Positions 45,285 to 54,910 of a stretch of DNA of 64,000 bases are shown piece after piece. The DNA comes from an uncultured Psychrobacter sp. (GTDB lineage: Bacteria > Pseudomonadota > Gammaproteobacteria > Pseudomonadales > Moraxellaceae). The DNA lies in contig NZ_CANMRN010000002.1 of the NCBI RefSeq assembly GCF_947500265.1, positions 62,001-126,000 of the forward strand, given 5' to 3'. Below the pieces are notes generated by a model. It was given only the letters and a program-made list of their open reading frames with translations. It had not been told where the DNA came from and searched no databases. Each line of letters begins with the position of its first letter. Position 1 is the first letter of the stretch. The position numbers were made by a program, and so were the translations under genes.

Positions 45285-45854
45285 TTAAGAAGTGACCGTT
45301 GCTTGTACCTGAATAGATTTATTGGTCAGGTCTTGCTGCATGGACAGCTGTGTAAACTGCCAACCTTGCTGTTCAAGCTTACCTAGTGCAGTACTGACGA
45401 CTGCTTGACTAGGATGCGTAAAGCTCAATCGCACTGCATCGCCCGTCGAAACCACCTGAGCACCTGCTATACCTGAGTTATTGAGCAGCGCATTGACACG
45501 ACTAGCAGGTGGCATATCAGCCTCTCCAGTAGCATTATTACCAGTATTCAATGCACTACTATCAATATTACCTGCTTGAGCACGCAACCAAAAATAATCC
45601 GCCACTTGTTCCTGATAGTCGTTTTTACTATCGCTCGCTGCTTGATGAACGCTATAGCCACCATAGCCGCCAATAAACAACAGCAGAAATACAGACAATA
45701 TAGCCAATGCTAGTTGATCACGGGGAGGTAATGCTTGCCAGCGCGTCGTGAGTACATTTTGATAATTGTTCATACGCTCTGAGAATACATGAGCCTTAGT
45801 ACTGGTTGCAGAAACAGCTGCATTACGTTTGGTACGGCGTTGTAATCGTTTCAT
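45285..45854 (-). CDS. gspM: Type II secretion system protein GspM
   Basis: 189 residues: a basic cytoplasmic N-terminus of about 47 residues, one membrane helix (LALAILSVFLLLFIGGYGGY, about 48-67) and a periplasmic domain ending in repeated beta/alpha units. The context TRWQALPPRDQLAL before the helix is typical of GspM. GspM and GspL form the inner-membrane platform that links the GspE ATPase to the pseudopilus. AAAGGT precedes the ATG. It follows gspL by 32 bases. No other gsp gene lies in the window. Confidence 0.85.
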   Translation of the reverse strand: MKRLQRRTKRNAAVSATSTKAHVFSERMNNYQNVLTTRWQALPPRDQLALAILSVFLLLFIGGYGGYSVHQAASDSKNDYQEQVADYFWLRAQAGNIDSSALNTGNNATGEADMPPASRVNALLNNSGIAGAQVVSTGDAVRLSFTHPSQAVVSTALGKLEQQGWQFTQLSMQQDLTNKSIQVQATVTS

Positions 45855-45886
45855 GTTTTGACCTTTATTACCAATACCTTGATGAG

Positions 45887-47158
45887 TTACGACGCTGCCG
45901 CATTATTTGCCATGTCGCTGTTGTCTGCAAGATTGTTTTCTATCACATTGACGGTGACTTGACCACTAAATTGACCTTGCTCATTACTATTCACTTGCGC
46001 AAGTTTGGCATTTAAGCCTTGTGCTACCAGTGTGCTCGTAAATTTATCAAGACTACTCCGATCTGGGGCAATCAAGGTAAAGCTGAGCGCTGATGGCTGC
46101 ATGACCAGTGACTGTGCATGCAATGAGGACTGTTTAATCAATGGTGATATGCGTGACAGTGCGGCCATATGCGATGCAGGCGCTTGGCTATCGCTACGCA
46201 GTTTTGGTTGCAGCTGTACTTGCAGTTTGGTGCGCATACTCAGTGGCTCATCGGCGAACCAAGACTGATATTGTGCCGCAATTGTAGTCTTGGTTGCTGC
46301 GGTTGCTTCATTATACTTATACCACTGCACACCATCGGTTGCCATTTGCAGCACTAACGCTGATAGCGCAACCATCATTGCCACTCGCAAATATGGTGAT
46401 AGCTGTGAGTCAGTAGATTTCATAAAGAAATTGAGCGCGTGACGTTCGGGACTGTCAATTGGCTTAGGTACTGTAGGCAGGGTCGTCAGTAGCAGCTGAT
46501 GATCGGTGATCAGCGCTTTAGTTTGCGCCGCTAAATCCATGGGTGATGATGAATCTAGTGAGTCAAGTGATGCGTCAATAGGTGCCTCAATAGACGGCAG
46601 TACCATTACCTCACTCAAATGCGGGAAACGCTCAAACATTAGCGGTAAATAGCTGACGGCCATACCCTGACGCAATGATTGGCGCAGCAGCATAGTCTGC
46701 GAATCTTGATAAAGGGTTACTTGTTGACCTGCGCCCTCATCTGGCGGTGGTAACAATAAAAAATCTGGCAGTAACGCTACTATATTCATATCGGCTAGCT
46801 GCGCGCTTTGTTGCCACGACTCAATATCGTTTTGTGCCAGTGCATACAATTGCGTCGTATCAGCATGGCTCAATTGACGGATGTTTAATTGCTCAATAGG
46901 CGTTAATGAGGTTTCTTCAAATAAGTACTGCTTGCCGCTATTACCAAGCTGTTTGAGCTGAGTAGCATTGAGCGACGTGTCCACTTGCAATGCATGACTT
47001 GAGGGAAAATATAGACAAAGCGCCTTTTGGCTATTGGACTTATAGTTACCATAGACTGTTTGCAGCTGTTGCCAACCGTCAACCATTTGCCATTGCTGTA
47101 CATCTTCATGCCAGACAGCTAGCGGGCTATGCTGCGCTCGTAACCAAACATGTAACAC
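45887..47158 (-). CDS. gspL: Type II secretion system protein GspL
   Basis: 423 residues from a GTG at 47158, which has GAGGA 8 bases upstream. A TTG five codons earlier also opens the frame but has no ribosome-binding site. The cytoplasmic part (VWLRAQHSPLAVWHEDVQQWQ...TLYQDSQTMLLRQSLRQGMAV) has the actin-like fold of GspL that binds GspE. One membrane helix follows (LRVAMMVALSALVLQMATDGV), then a periplasmic ferredoxin-like domain (HMAALSRISPLIKQSSLHAQSLVM..FTLIAPDRSSLDKFTSTLVAQGLNAKL). It is followed by gspM. The substrate secreted by this system is not indicated here. Confidence 0.85.
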   Translation of the reverse strand: MLHVWLRAQHSPLAVWHEDVQQWQMVDGWQQLQTVYGNYKSNSQKALCLYFPSSHALQVDTSLNATQLKQLGNSGKQYLFEETSLTPIEQLNIRQLSHADTTQLYALAQNDIESWQQSAQLADMNIVALLPDFLLLPPPDEGAGQQVTLYQDSQTMLLRQSLRQGMAVSYLPLMFERFPHLSEVMVLPSIEAPIDASLDSLDSSSPMDLAAQTKALITDHQLLLTTLPTVPKPIDSPERHALNFFMKSTDSQLSPYLRVAMMVALSALVLQMATDGVQWYKYNEATAATKTTIAAQYQSWFADEPLSMRTKLQVQLQPKLRSDSQAPASHMAALSRISPLIKQSSLHAQSLVMQPSALSFTLIAPDRSSLDKFTSTLVAQGLNAKLAQVNSNEQGQFSGQVTVNVIENNLADNSDMANNAAAS

Positions 47159-47318
47159 TAAACGTGTCCTCAATTATTGCTGCGGTTATAAAAGTACTGT
47201 GATGAAGCAGTGATACTATTTAGAAAGGATTGAGTCATTTTATCTGCTGAGCCAGTCGCTTAATTGGCATGATGGCCTCACTCTGAATTCATCCTATCTA
47301 AGAAATGGCTAGGTCAGC

Positions 47319-47777
47319 CTAGTATGGTTGGTCAGGAACAAAACGATCAACTTCCGTTGCCATGCCAGTCATCACAAATTCCATATCAAACACTCTGGCT
47401 TCCGCTAAAGAGAACGATTCTGGATAATCGCCTGTCAGCAATCCAGCGATATAGGCGACGATAGACATATGACAAACAACGACCAAACACTCGGCTTCAA
47501 TATTGGCAATATCTATCAGAGCTTGGCGTGCATCATCCGAGGGCGTGATATTGTCCTGTACAGATGAGACTACTTGCGGCGCTCGCGACTGGAACGCAGA
47601 TAAAGTTTGCTGCGCTCTAATATAAGGGCTAACCACAAAACGATCTGGGCTATAGTGAATGGTCACATACTCTGCCGTTTGCGCTGCCTGCTGCTGACCA
47701 AAGTCCGTCAGCTGACGCGCGCTATCTGGACGTGTTTCGTCTTCTGCTTGACCATGACGTACTAATATAATTTTCAT
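47319..47777 (-). CDS. sixA: Phosphohistidine phosphatase SixA
   Basis: 152 residues of the histidine phosphatase superfamily. The start MKIILVRHGQAED has the RHG motif with catalytic His8. The second His is in VVCHMSIVAYIAGLLTG. The short length fits SixA, which removes phosphate from histidine in phosphotransfer proteins (in E. coli, PtsN-system NPr or ArcB). AAGGAAGG lies directly before the ATG. It is 57 bases after gpsA on the same strand, so the two are probably cotranscribed. Confidence 0.88.
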   Translation of the reverse strand: MKIILVRHGQAEDETRPDSARQLTDFGQQQAAQTAEYVTIHYSPDRFVVSPYIRAQQTLSAFQSRAPQVVSSVQDNITPSDDARQALIDIANIEAECLVVVCHMSIVAYIAGLLTGDYPESFSLAEARVFDMEFVMTGMATEVDRFVPDQPY

Positions 47778-47834
47778 AACCTTCCTTGGAGCGCTAAGTT
47801 CGACTCTCTTGATACTGATTTTTAATGGTGTGTC

Positions 47835-49127
47835 TTACTTATCAGCATCGCTGTCTTTGCTTTTAGTATTGCTACCAGAGGTTTTCATATGAGCGGTAAG
47901 TGCTGCATTGCTATGATCATGCGCCATGACAAACTCAACATCGCTACGGAACCCAGCTTCCATTAGATGTAGCGCAACGCCTAAAGCAGCTTTGTCTTCA
48001 TAAATGACTGCATAGAGCGCATGGGTAATTGGCATATAGATACCCGCTTTGGTCGCCTTTTCATGTACTTGCTGAATGGTATTTACCCCTTCAGCAGTCT
48101 GTCCAAGCTTTTTGACCGCGGCATCAATACTCATACCGCGACCGAGCATATTACCGATACGATAGTTACGACTTAGCTCTGAGCTACAAGTGGCGTATAA
48201 GTCGCCTACACCAGATAAACCCAAGAAAGTGAGCGGATTGGCGCCTTCCTCAACACCAAAACGACTCATTTCTGCCAAAGCGCGAGTAAGAATCATCGCT
48301 TTAGTATTCTCACCTACTTCATAAGCGGCCGCCATACCCATAGCAATTGCGTAGATGTTTTTAAGCGCACCGCCAAGCTCGACGCCGCGTACATCATCAC
48401 TAGCAAACACTCTAAAGAAGGCACTGTGCAATGCTGCTTGCACGGCATGACGCAACGGTTCCGACTCACTTGCGATAACCGTAGCAGACGGCATGTTTTT
48501 CATGATTTCTATAGCGAGGTTCGGCCCTGACATAACGCCAAAATTCACTTCTGGCAGCACTTCTTTAATGATATCACTCATCATCGCAAAGGTGTCTTTT
48601 TCCATACCTTTGGTCAACGATACAATAGACTGACCGCTGATAAAAGGCGCGATGTTTTTTAGCGTTTCGCGAAAGGCTAAACCTGGCACAGCAATAAAAA
48701 TAATGTCTTTGTCTTTGACGCTTGCCGCCAAATCATGGCTGTATTTCAATCGATCATCAAGCTTATAGCCTGGTAGATACTTTTTATTGGTCTGTGTTTT
48801 GGCCATCGCTTTTACGGTACGTTTGTTACGTACCCACAGCGTGGTATCACAGCCATTACGTGCGGCTAAATTTGCCATTGCCGTACCGAAGCTACCACCA
48901 CCTAAAAACGCCAAACGCAGCTTGGTTGGATTGCTATGAATGTCGGCCATATCCTTTGCCACAGCTGATTCAACAGGACTAGGATTTGACTTTTTACGGC
49001 CGAGACCTGACTTGGTTGCTCGCTCAAGAATACCTGCAAGCATACCGTTCTGCTTTTCAGACGATTCTTTGTCCGTTTCATTATTAGCACTGGTGTTGTT
49101 TTTATTACTATTGTTAGGGCTTGTCAT
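47835..49127 (-). CDS. gpsA: Glycerol-3-phosphate dehydrogenase [NAD(P)+]
   Basis: 430 residues; the core is about 335 residues. Motifs: LAFLGGGSFGTAMANLAARNG (NAD-binding Rossmann), SLTKGMEK, the catalytic Lys in VELGGALKNIYAIAMGM, and LGLSGVGDLYATCSSELSRNYRIG. An N-terminal extension of about 68 residues, polar then basic (NNSNKNNTSANNETDKESSEKQN...), and a short polar C-terminal tail are unusual for GpsA. It makes sn-glycerol 3-phosphate for phospholipid synthesis. Its neighbour is sixA. Confidence 0.96.
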   Translation of the reverse strand: MTSPNNSNKNNTSANNETDKESSEKQNGMLAGILERATKSGLGRKKSNPSPVESAVAKDMADIHSNPTKLRLAFLGGGSFGTAMANLAARNGCDTTLWVRNKRTVKAMAKTQTNKKYLPGYKLDDRLKYSHDLAASVKDKDIIFIAVPGLAFRETLKNIAPFISGQSIVSLTKGMEKDTFAMMSDIIKEVLPEVNFGVMSGPNLAIEIMKNMPSATVIASESEPLRHAVQAALHSAFFRVFASDDVRGVELGGALKNIYAIAMGMAAAYEVGENTKAMILTRALAEMSRFGVEEGANPLTFLGLSGVGDLYATCSSELSRNYRIGNMLGRGMSIDAAVKKLGQTAEGVNTIQQVHEKATKAGIYMPITHALYAVIYEDKAALGVALHLMEAGFRSDVEFVMAHDHSNAALTAHMKTSGSNTKSKDSDADK

Positions 49128-49253
49128 GTTCTTTTATCCGTGTTGACTAACGTATTATCAATAGAATCTATCGTGCTCAGCTACTGGCCTTATTATCTTT
49201 GAATTATAACTTTGTGAAATTATAATCTTATTAATAGACAGCACTGAGCTACA

Positions 49254-49922
49254 TTACGACTCGAAGCGAACTAGCGGCTCGATATCAATAGGTTTGCGTT
49301 TGGACTCATCCTTGGGACTTGTGCCAGTATAAACAAAAGCGGTCACATAATCATCTGGACCGACGCTAAAATACGCTTTTACTGCAGGCTCATTGCACAG
49401 CAGCCCAGTGCGCCAAACGGTACTAAATCCTTGGGCTTTTAATGCCAAAATTAGATTTTGTACAGCAGCACCCGCACTGAGCATCTGCTCAAAAGGTGGC
49501 ACTTTTTTGTGTTCTTGCATTTGAGTCACGGCCGTTATGATTAGCGGCGCTCGCAGCGGCATATTTTTAGTTTTAGTGATGGTTTTTTCAGACAACTCTT
49601 CGCCATCTTGTAGCGCTTTTGCTTGGGCAGCTTCGAGCAAGGCACGGCCTAATTCATGGCGCGCCTCACCTTGCGTCACGATAAAGCGCCACGGACGCAA
49701 TTTTTTATGATCTGGCGCAGTTGCCGCACACTCAATGGCAGACTCAATCTGCGCACGCGTCGGGGCTGGCTCATCTAGATTGCCCATACTGCGTCTTGAA
49801 TTGATCCAACCTATCAGCTCGTCACTGGTAGATGAGATATCATTCGCTGCTACGTTCTTCACAGACAGTTTTTTGTCTTCTATTTCTTGGCTTTCATTAT
49901 CAGCATTGTCAGTTGTAGTCAT
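49254..49922 (-). CDS. Nitroreductase-family protein (YdjA-like)
   Basis: 222 residues; AAGGAT precedes the ATG. After a polar N-terminus of about 35 residues come the YdjA-like motifs WINSRRSMGNLDEPAPTRAQIESAIECAATAPDHKKLRPWRFIVTQGEARHELG and the FMN-site segment SAGAAVQNLILALKAQGFSTVWRTG. YdjA-type proteins are FMN-dependent oxidoreductases that reduce nitroaromatics in vitro; the natural substrate is unknown. It sits between gpsA and zapE on the same strand, with 122 bases to zapE. Confidence 0.85.
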   Translation of the reverse strand: MTTTDNADNESQEIEDKKLSVKNVAANDISSTSDELIGWINSRRSMGNLDEPAPTRAQIESAIECAATAPDHKKLRPWRFIVTQGEARHELGRALLEAAQAKALQDGEELSEKTITKTKNMPLRAPLIITAVTQMQEHKKVPPFEQMLSAGAAVQNLILALKAQGFSTVWRTGLLCNEPAVKAYFSVGPDDYVTAFVYTGTSPKDESKRKPIDIEPLVRFES

Positions 49923-50044
49923 TGTTTTATCCTTAATTTATTATTATCTATCACTACTTATTATTTATAATATCATTTTCTTATTTTTTAACAGCTATAG
50001 AGCAGTTGAGAGCTACACATAGGCAGTCTCAACTCAGCAATAAA

Positions 50045-51157
50045 CTACGCAACATCTTCGACTCGGTGGTCCATGCGTAGATAGTCCTCCGACTGCATTT
50101 CAAGCAGACGTGAACGAGTACGCTCAATCTCAAACGCCAACTTCTCTCCTTGGTACAAGTCTAGAATCGGCTGCTCTGCCCGTACCAATAATTTTACACG
50201 GCGATCATAAAATTCATCGACGAGATAAATAAAGCGGCGCGTTGGATCACGCAAGTCGTCATCTAGTGCTGGTACAGAGTCAACTAGGACGGTACTAAAT
50301 CGTTTGGCAAGCTCGATAAAATCAGCGGCTGAACGCGGCGCCATACAGAGATGACGGAAGTCACAGAATAAGATATCTTCGGTACAAGCGTTGATTTTTA
50401 CTTCTCGTCCATTGATAGTAATGGGCTCTTTACTGATTTTCTGATTATTCGACAAGCTCGCAAAACGGTTGGCTAACCAATGATAGTTCGCCTTAGTAAG
50501 CGGCGCTTCGTATAGCTCAGCTTGTTGCAATACGCGCAGACGATAATCAATCCCAGAGTCAATATTCATTACCGTCGTATGACGCTCAACTTCCGCAATG
50601 GCAGGCATAAAACGGTCACGATGTAAGCCATCTTTATACAGTCCAGCTGGCTCAATGTTTGAAGTAGCAACCAAAGTAATGCCACGATTGAACAGCATAG
50701 TGAACAAATCGCCTAGTATCATAGCATCAGAGACATTAGAAACAAAAAACTCATCAAAACAGATGATGACCGCTTCTTTATAAATAATATCGGCAACTTT
50801 TTCGAGTGGATCACTCTCACCTTGTAGTTTGTTAAGCTCTCTATGGACACGCTGCATAAAATGATGGAAATGCAGACGCATCTTGCGCTCGATGGTCAAC
50901 GAGTCATAAAACATGTCCATCATCCACGTTTTACCACGGCCAACACCGCCCCACATATAAAGACCCGTTGGCGCGACAGGCTTGGATTTTAAAAAGCCAA
51001 AAAAACCTTTCTTTTGCGGTGCGCTATTGATGAGCTGATGGTATATCTCATCAAGATAGCTCATGGCCTGAAATTGCTGTTCATCCCGAGTAAACTCATC
51101 TGTACTGACGGCTTTCTCGTAACGTTGCAATGGAGATAAACTCATAATTCGACTCAT
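50045..51157 (-). CDS. zapE: Cell division ATPase ZapE (AFG1-like)
   Basis: 370 residues. Walker A GGVGRGKT (residues 70-77) is within GLYMWGGVGRGKTWMMDMFYDSL. Walker B is ICFDEFFVSNVSDAMILGDLFTMLF, followed by GITLVATSNIEPAGLYKDGLHRDRFMPAI. This set is specific to the AFG1/LACE1/ZapE family. In E. coli ZapE acts at the Z ring under stress. Start at residue 1 or at the Met five codons later is uncertain. No ribosome-binding site is clear. Confidence 0.93.
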   Translation of the reverse strand: MSRIMSLSPLQRYEKAVSTDEFTRDEQQFQAMSYLDEIYHQLINSAPQKKGFFGFLKSKPVAPTGLYMWGGVGRGKTWMMDMFYDSLTIERKMRLHFHHFMQRVHRELNKLQGESDPLEKVADIIYKEAVIICFDEFFVSNVSDAMILGDLFTMLFNRGITLVATSNIEPAGLYKDGLHRDRFMPAIAEVERHTTVMNIDSGIDYRLRVLQQAELYEAPLTKANYHWLANRFASLSNNQKISKEPITINGREVKINACTEDILFCDFRHLCMAPRSAADFIELAKRFSTVLVDSVPALDDDLRDPTRRFIYLVDEFYDRRVKLLVRAEQPILDLYQGEKLAFEIERTRSRLLEMQSEDYLRMDHRVEDVA

Positions 51158-51278
51158 CGTTGGATTAAATAAATATCAAAATAATAGGTTAATTTAGCAT
51201 AACGCTGGTGCTACCAAGCAAGCCATGCTAAACCATATCAAAGCAGAAGCTATTAAGCTGAATTAGCTATGAATAAAC

Positions 51279-51938
51279 TTAGCTGTCCTGCCCAAAGCTA
51301 TGCTTGTCTAATAAACCTTTGAGCTCTGATAAGCGACCATGGAAGAAATGACCCGCGCCATCAACCACGCTGACTTCAATGCCTAATCGGTCTGCAAATG
51401 CCTGCATATTATCAGGTTCAATCACTTCATCCGCATTACCATAAATCTCAAAAGTTCTATCTGCAGGCAAATTAATATCAGTACTGTCGTTTTTTTCGAC
51501 TGATGGTGCGATAAGGGCGATTTTCGTTACTTCAAAGTCACCCAATCCCCATATATGCGCGGCTTCAAGCACTTGCTCAGCCACGCGTGCCGTGACATAA
51601 CCACCAAAAGAAAAGCCACCCAGCCATAGCTTTCGAGCATTGGTTTGTTCAGCAATCCATTGTAGCACGGTCATTGCATCGACCACTTCACCTTCCGCAT
51701 AATCATGCTCGCCTGTCGATTGGCCAACGCCGCGAAAGTTAAAGCGCACCACATGCATACCATTATCACGGGCAAAGCGATACATGGTGGTGACCACCTT
51801 GTTATTCATCGTACCATCAAACAACGGATTAGGATGACACAGCAGCGCCACCATGTCTGTAGTTGGATCATTAGGATTGTCATTTTGCCACAGTGCGTCA
51901 ACCTCGAGCACGCCAGCAGGAGCAGGAATCAATTGCAT
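51279..51938 (-). CDS. Alpha/beta hydrolase of the short serine-hydrolase type
   Basis: 219 residues. Motifs of the small alpha/beta hydrolase group often annotated as Tex30/KANL3-like or COG2945: LLCHPNPLFDGTMNNKVVTTMYRFARDNGMHVVRFNFRGVGQSTGEHDYAEGEVVDAMTVLQWI, nucleophile Ser110 in GGFSFGGYV, the Asp around NADEVI, and the catalytic His197 in GAGHFFHGRL. The substrate is unknown; family members are esterases or lipase-like. It is the first gene of this leftward run, after a 302 base gap on its right. Confidence 0.85.
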   Translation of the reverse strand: MQLIPAPAGVLEVDALWQNDNPNDPTTDMVALLCHPNPLFDGTMNNKVVTTMYRFARDNGMHVVRFNFRGVGQSTGEHDYAEGEVVDAMTVLQWIAEQTNARKLWLGGFSFGGYVTARVAEQVLEAAHIWGLGDFEVTKIALIAPSVEKNDSTDINLPADRTFEIYGNADEVIEPDNMQAFADRLGIEVSVVDGAGHFFHGRLSELKGLLDKHSFGQDS

Positions 51939-52240
51939 AGTATTACTTATTAATAAAAAATGAATGGCTCAATTATCCTAGATACAATTTATATTTCAAG
52001 TGATTTGCTGTGTACGGATGCGACTTGTTTTATTTTTTGTCAATAACGGTTGTCTACAGTTTCGCAATATTGCTGTTCTTGAAGTTTTAAACTGGTTTAT
52101 ATCTAGTGCATGGTTCATCGGCAATATACCCGTAATACAGCACACAATAACTGTCTAGACAGGTAATATCTAGATAAGCTACATTCATAAAGCTTTGCCT
52201 ATAGCTAAGACGTTCTGTTTATATAAATCAGGAATTACTT
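51939..52240. other. Divergent gap before the small lipoprotein gene
   Basis: 302 bases, AT-rich, with no recognised element. The right side has a ribosome-binding site (AGGAA) for the lipoprotein gene. Confidence 0.4.
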
Positions 52241-52609
52241 ATGAATACTTTTAATAAAACTGCCAGCTTGACGGCAACGTTAGCGGCTGTACTTGCTTTG
52301 AGCGCCTGTCAAAGTACGCCTTCTTCACCCGTGATTCAGCGTGCCAACTCTATCTATGAGACAACAGGTATCGCTGATACCAAAGTCAAGGCACAGCAAA
52401 ACGCAATTGATAGTGCTCAAAAAACCTGTCGAAGCAAGCAAGTAATTATCGTTGATGATAATGTAAAATATAATGGCATCTTAAACGAGCGTACTGGCCG
52501 TATGGTTGGTCAAGTAGGTGCTGTCGTTGGCTCGATATTTGGCACAGGTACACCAGATTTGTCACGTAGCGATGATTATGAATACACCATTAACTTCCGT
52601 TGCCAATAA
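52241..52609 (+). CDS. Small lipoprotein of unknown function
   Basis: 122 residues; AGGAA lies 7-8 bases upstream. The signal peptide ends at the lipobox LSAC (Cys23). The mature part, QSTPSSPVIQRANSIYETTGIADTKVKAQQNAIDSAQKTCRSKQVIIVDDNVKYNGILNERTGRMVGQVGAVVGSIFGTGTPDLSRSDDYEYTINFRCQ, contains two cysteines that could form a disulfide and a Gly-rich short hydrophobic stretch. I do not recognise the family, although it is reminiscent of small outer-membrane lipoproteins with a Gly-zipper. It stands alone. Confidence 0.75.
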   Translation: MNTFNKTASLTATLAAVLALSACQSTPSSPVIQRANSIYETTGIADTKVKAQQNAIDSAQKTCRSKQVIIVDDNVKYNGILNERTGRMVGQVGAVVGSIFGTGTPDLSRSDDYEYTINFRCQ

Positions 52610-52979
52610 ATATCGTCAATACCATATAAATCAGATACAGTGTCAGGCTCACTCAGTCTATTATTTGTATCACTTTCGCTTGCCTTCCTTGTATCTAAAT
52701 TATCTCGAACCGACTATATCTAGCTAAAAATATATATCTACTTTTCTCTACACGACAATCTCTTTTAGACGCAAACAGGTTTACGATCTAACCGCTAACA
52801 TGAAGTGACATACAATTGTTCTCTGATTAAACAGCCAACAAACTGCGATATAGATAATATATCAATCAAAGCTTGTTGGCTTCGCTTTTTGTGCTCTCCT
52901 TTTTAAGTTAAACTATCCGCTATCGTATTCAGCACATCCTCGTCAGTCTTTATATTTTCATTATCTTTGGTCTAATATT
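52610..52979. other. Gap before xseA with a terminator
   Basis: 370 bases. The main element is the hairpin at 52833-52890, which probably ends the lipoprotein transcript. No promoter for xseA was recognised. Confidence 0.45.
52833..52890 (+). terminator. Terminator-like two-stem hairpin
   Basis: AGCCAACAA (52833-52841) pairs with TTGTTGGCT (52873-52881). An inner GATATA/TATATC stem lies in the loop, and TTCGCTTTTT follows. Confidence 0.55.
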
Positions 52980-54512
52980 ATGCGCAAACCCAATCTTTCA
53001 AATATTAAACAGGCCAAAGTATTAGCACCTGCCAAAGATTTGGCCACTCTAGAGGCGGAACTCGCTGAGCAGGAAGATCATTTAGAGGATACGGTCCTAC
53101 GCCTGAGTGATTACTTATCAGCGGTTGAAATGGTCATCAAACAAACTTTTGACCACCGTGTCTGGGTAAAAGCTGAAATTCGTAATCTGTCGAGTAAAGG
53201 TGGTCATTACTACTTTGAACTGGCAGAAAAAGATAACGATGGCAAAGTGGTCGCCAGCTGCCGCGGCAACCTTTGGCGCTTTAAAGCGGCTCGTGTATTA
53301 GCTAAGTTTGAACGTGCAACTGGCATGCCGCTTGAGCGTGATTTGACCGTACTCCTTAAAGTATCGGCAGGGTTCCATGCCCAGTACGGCTTTTCAATCA
53401 CCATTGAAGATATCGATCCCAGCTATACGCTAGGCGACTTAGCACGGCAATATGCAGAAATGGTTGACCGCTTAACAGGTGAAGGGTTGTTACATCTCAA
53501 TCAGCAGCTACCTGCCCCTTTTGATATCGAGCATGTGCTGGTCATCGCCCCTGAAAAGGCAGCCGGACTGGGTGATTTTCAAGCAGATGCCGATCGCTTA
53601 GCCAGTACAGGTGCGTGTCACTTCCACTATCATAATGCGACTTTTCAAGGTAATCATGCGCCCGCTGAAATCCGTCAAGCCATCGTTAATGCTCAGCAGC
53701 AGTTTTATGATACTTATCAGCGTCTACCAGACTTGTTGGTCATTATTCGCGGCGGCGGTGCGGTTGGTGATTTGGCTTATCTCAATGATTATGAGCTGGC
53801 AGCTTTGGTTGCCGAGCAGCCTATTCCTGTCTGGGTAGGTATCGGTCATGAACGTGACAAAGTCATCCTAGATGAAGTGGCACATACCAGTTTTGATACG
53901 CCCTCGAAGGTAATCGCTGCTATCCATAGCCACTTGGCCCAGCTCGTCACTCAGACGCTACAATATCAAGCGCAAATTAAGCAAGCGGCTCAGCGTCAAT
54001 TGAATACTGCTGAGCAACAAACCGCACGCCAGTTAAGCCAAATACAGTCGCAAACGATTGGGCAGCTCACCGCTCTACGAAAAGACAGTGACTATGCATG
54101 GCGCAGTATTCAACAAAGTGCCCAGCGCCAAGTAAAGCAAGCAGTCAGACTGACGGCTGAGCGATACACACAAACGCAAACCTTGGCGCGTCAACAGCTC
54201 GCAAAAGCCGCTACCAATAGCAAAAATTATCAAGAATCAATCATGCAAAACGCGCAGCAGCAAATTGTGCAAGCACAGCGCGATAGCGAACATCTACGTG
54301 ACATCGTGCTATTACATCGACCGTCTCGCGTGCTCAAGCAAGGCTATACCATGCTCACGGATGCTCAAAACAAGCAAACACTCACTAATAGTACCCAACT
54401 GTATCCTGAGCAAACTGTCAATATCATTTTAAAAGATGGCAACGCAAAAGCGCAGATTATAGATGTCAATCTGGATAAAGAAGCGATAGAAACTTCAGGT
54501 ACTCCAACTTGA
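52980..54512 (+). CDS. xseA: Exodeoxyribonuclease VII large subunit
   Basis: 510 residues. An N-terminal OB-fold (VWVKAEIRNLSSKGGHYYFELAEKDNDGKVVASCRGNLWR) leads into the catalytic domain (LPDLLVIIRGGGAVGDLAYLNDYELAALVAEQPIPVWVGIGHERDKVILDEVAHTSFDTPSKV). A long Gln-rich coiled-coil follows, and then a small C-terminal domain. XseA with several XseB subunits degrades single-stranded DNA in both directions. It is about 55 residues longer than E. coli XseA. xseB follows after 58 bases. Confidence 0.96.
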   Translation: MRKPNLSNIKQAKVLAPAKDLATLEAELAEQEDHLEDTVLRLSDYLSAVEMVIKQTFDHRVWVKAEIRNLSSKGGHYYFELAEKDNDGKVVASCRGNLWRFKAARVLAKFERATGMPLERDLTVLLKVSAGFHAQYGFSITIEDIDPSYTLGDLARQYAEMVDRLTGEGLLHLNQQLPAPFDIEHVLVIAPEKAAGLGDFQADADRLASTGACHFHYHNATFQGNHAPAEIRQAIVNAQQQFYDTYQRLPDLLVIIRGGGAVGDLAYLNDYELAALVAEQPIPVWVGIGHERDKVILDEVAHTSFDTPSKVIAAIHSHLAQLVTQTLQYQAQIKQAAQRQLNTAEQQTARQLSQIQSQTIGQLTALRKDSDYAWRSIQQSAQRQVKQAVRLTAERYTQTQTLARQQLAKAATNSKNYQESIMQNAQQQIVQAQRDSEHLRDIVLLHRPSRVLKQGYTMLTDAQNKQTLTNSTQLYPEQTVNIILKDGNAKAQIIDVNLDKEAIETSGTPT

Positions 54513-54570
54513 CCACATAATAATATCTAACGATTACTCATCGACTTACCTTTAAAAATTAGGAAATTTT

Positions 54571-54816
54571 ATGACTACCCCTACTCGCCGACGCAAAAAA
54601 GCCGCCCCAAAAACCTTTAAGGCGGCTTACGATATCTTAAAAACCAATGCAGCTGAACTACAGCAACAGGATGAGCCTGATATTGATAATCTAATGACAA
54701 CGGTCGAAGAATCTATTGCCGCTTATCGCGTTTGCGAGACTCGTATCAATGCTGTACAGCAAGCATTAGACGCCGCCTTTGCCGAAGAAAAATCTACCAG
54801 CAGTGTTGATAGTTAA
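54571..54816 (+). CDS. xseB: Exodeoxyribonuclease VII small subunit
   Basis: 81 residues, with AGGAAA before the ATG. The conserved part FKAAYDILKTNAAELQQQDEPDIDNLMTTVEESIAAYRVCETRINAVQQALDAAF is a two-helix hairpin with the XseB pattern (L-x-x-G/E...M..Y..C..rI..a). Several copies cap the XseA coiled-coil. It follows xseA closely, so the two subunits would be made together. Confidence 0.92.
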   Translation: MTTPTRRRKKAAPKTFKAAYDILKTNAAELQQQDEPDIDNLMTTVEESIAAYRVCETRINAVQQALDAAFAEEKSTSSVDS

Positions 54817-54910
54817 ACGAAAAACAGCCACTAGATAGCAGCTGTTTGGTCAAACCAAGCGCATCAATCTCATTTGGCACATTTGGCAACGCAACAGTTT
54901 GATATTCTGT

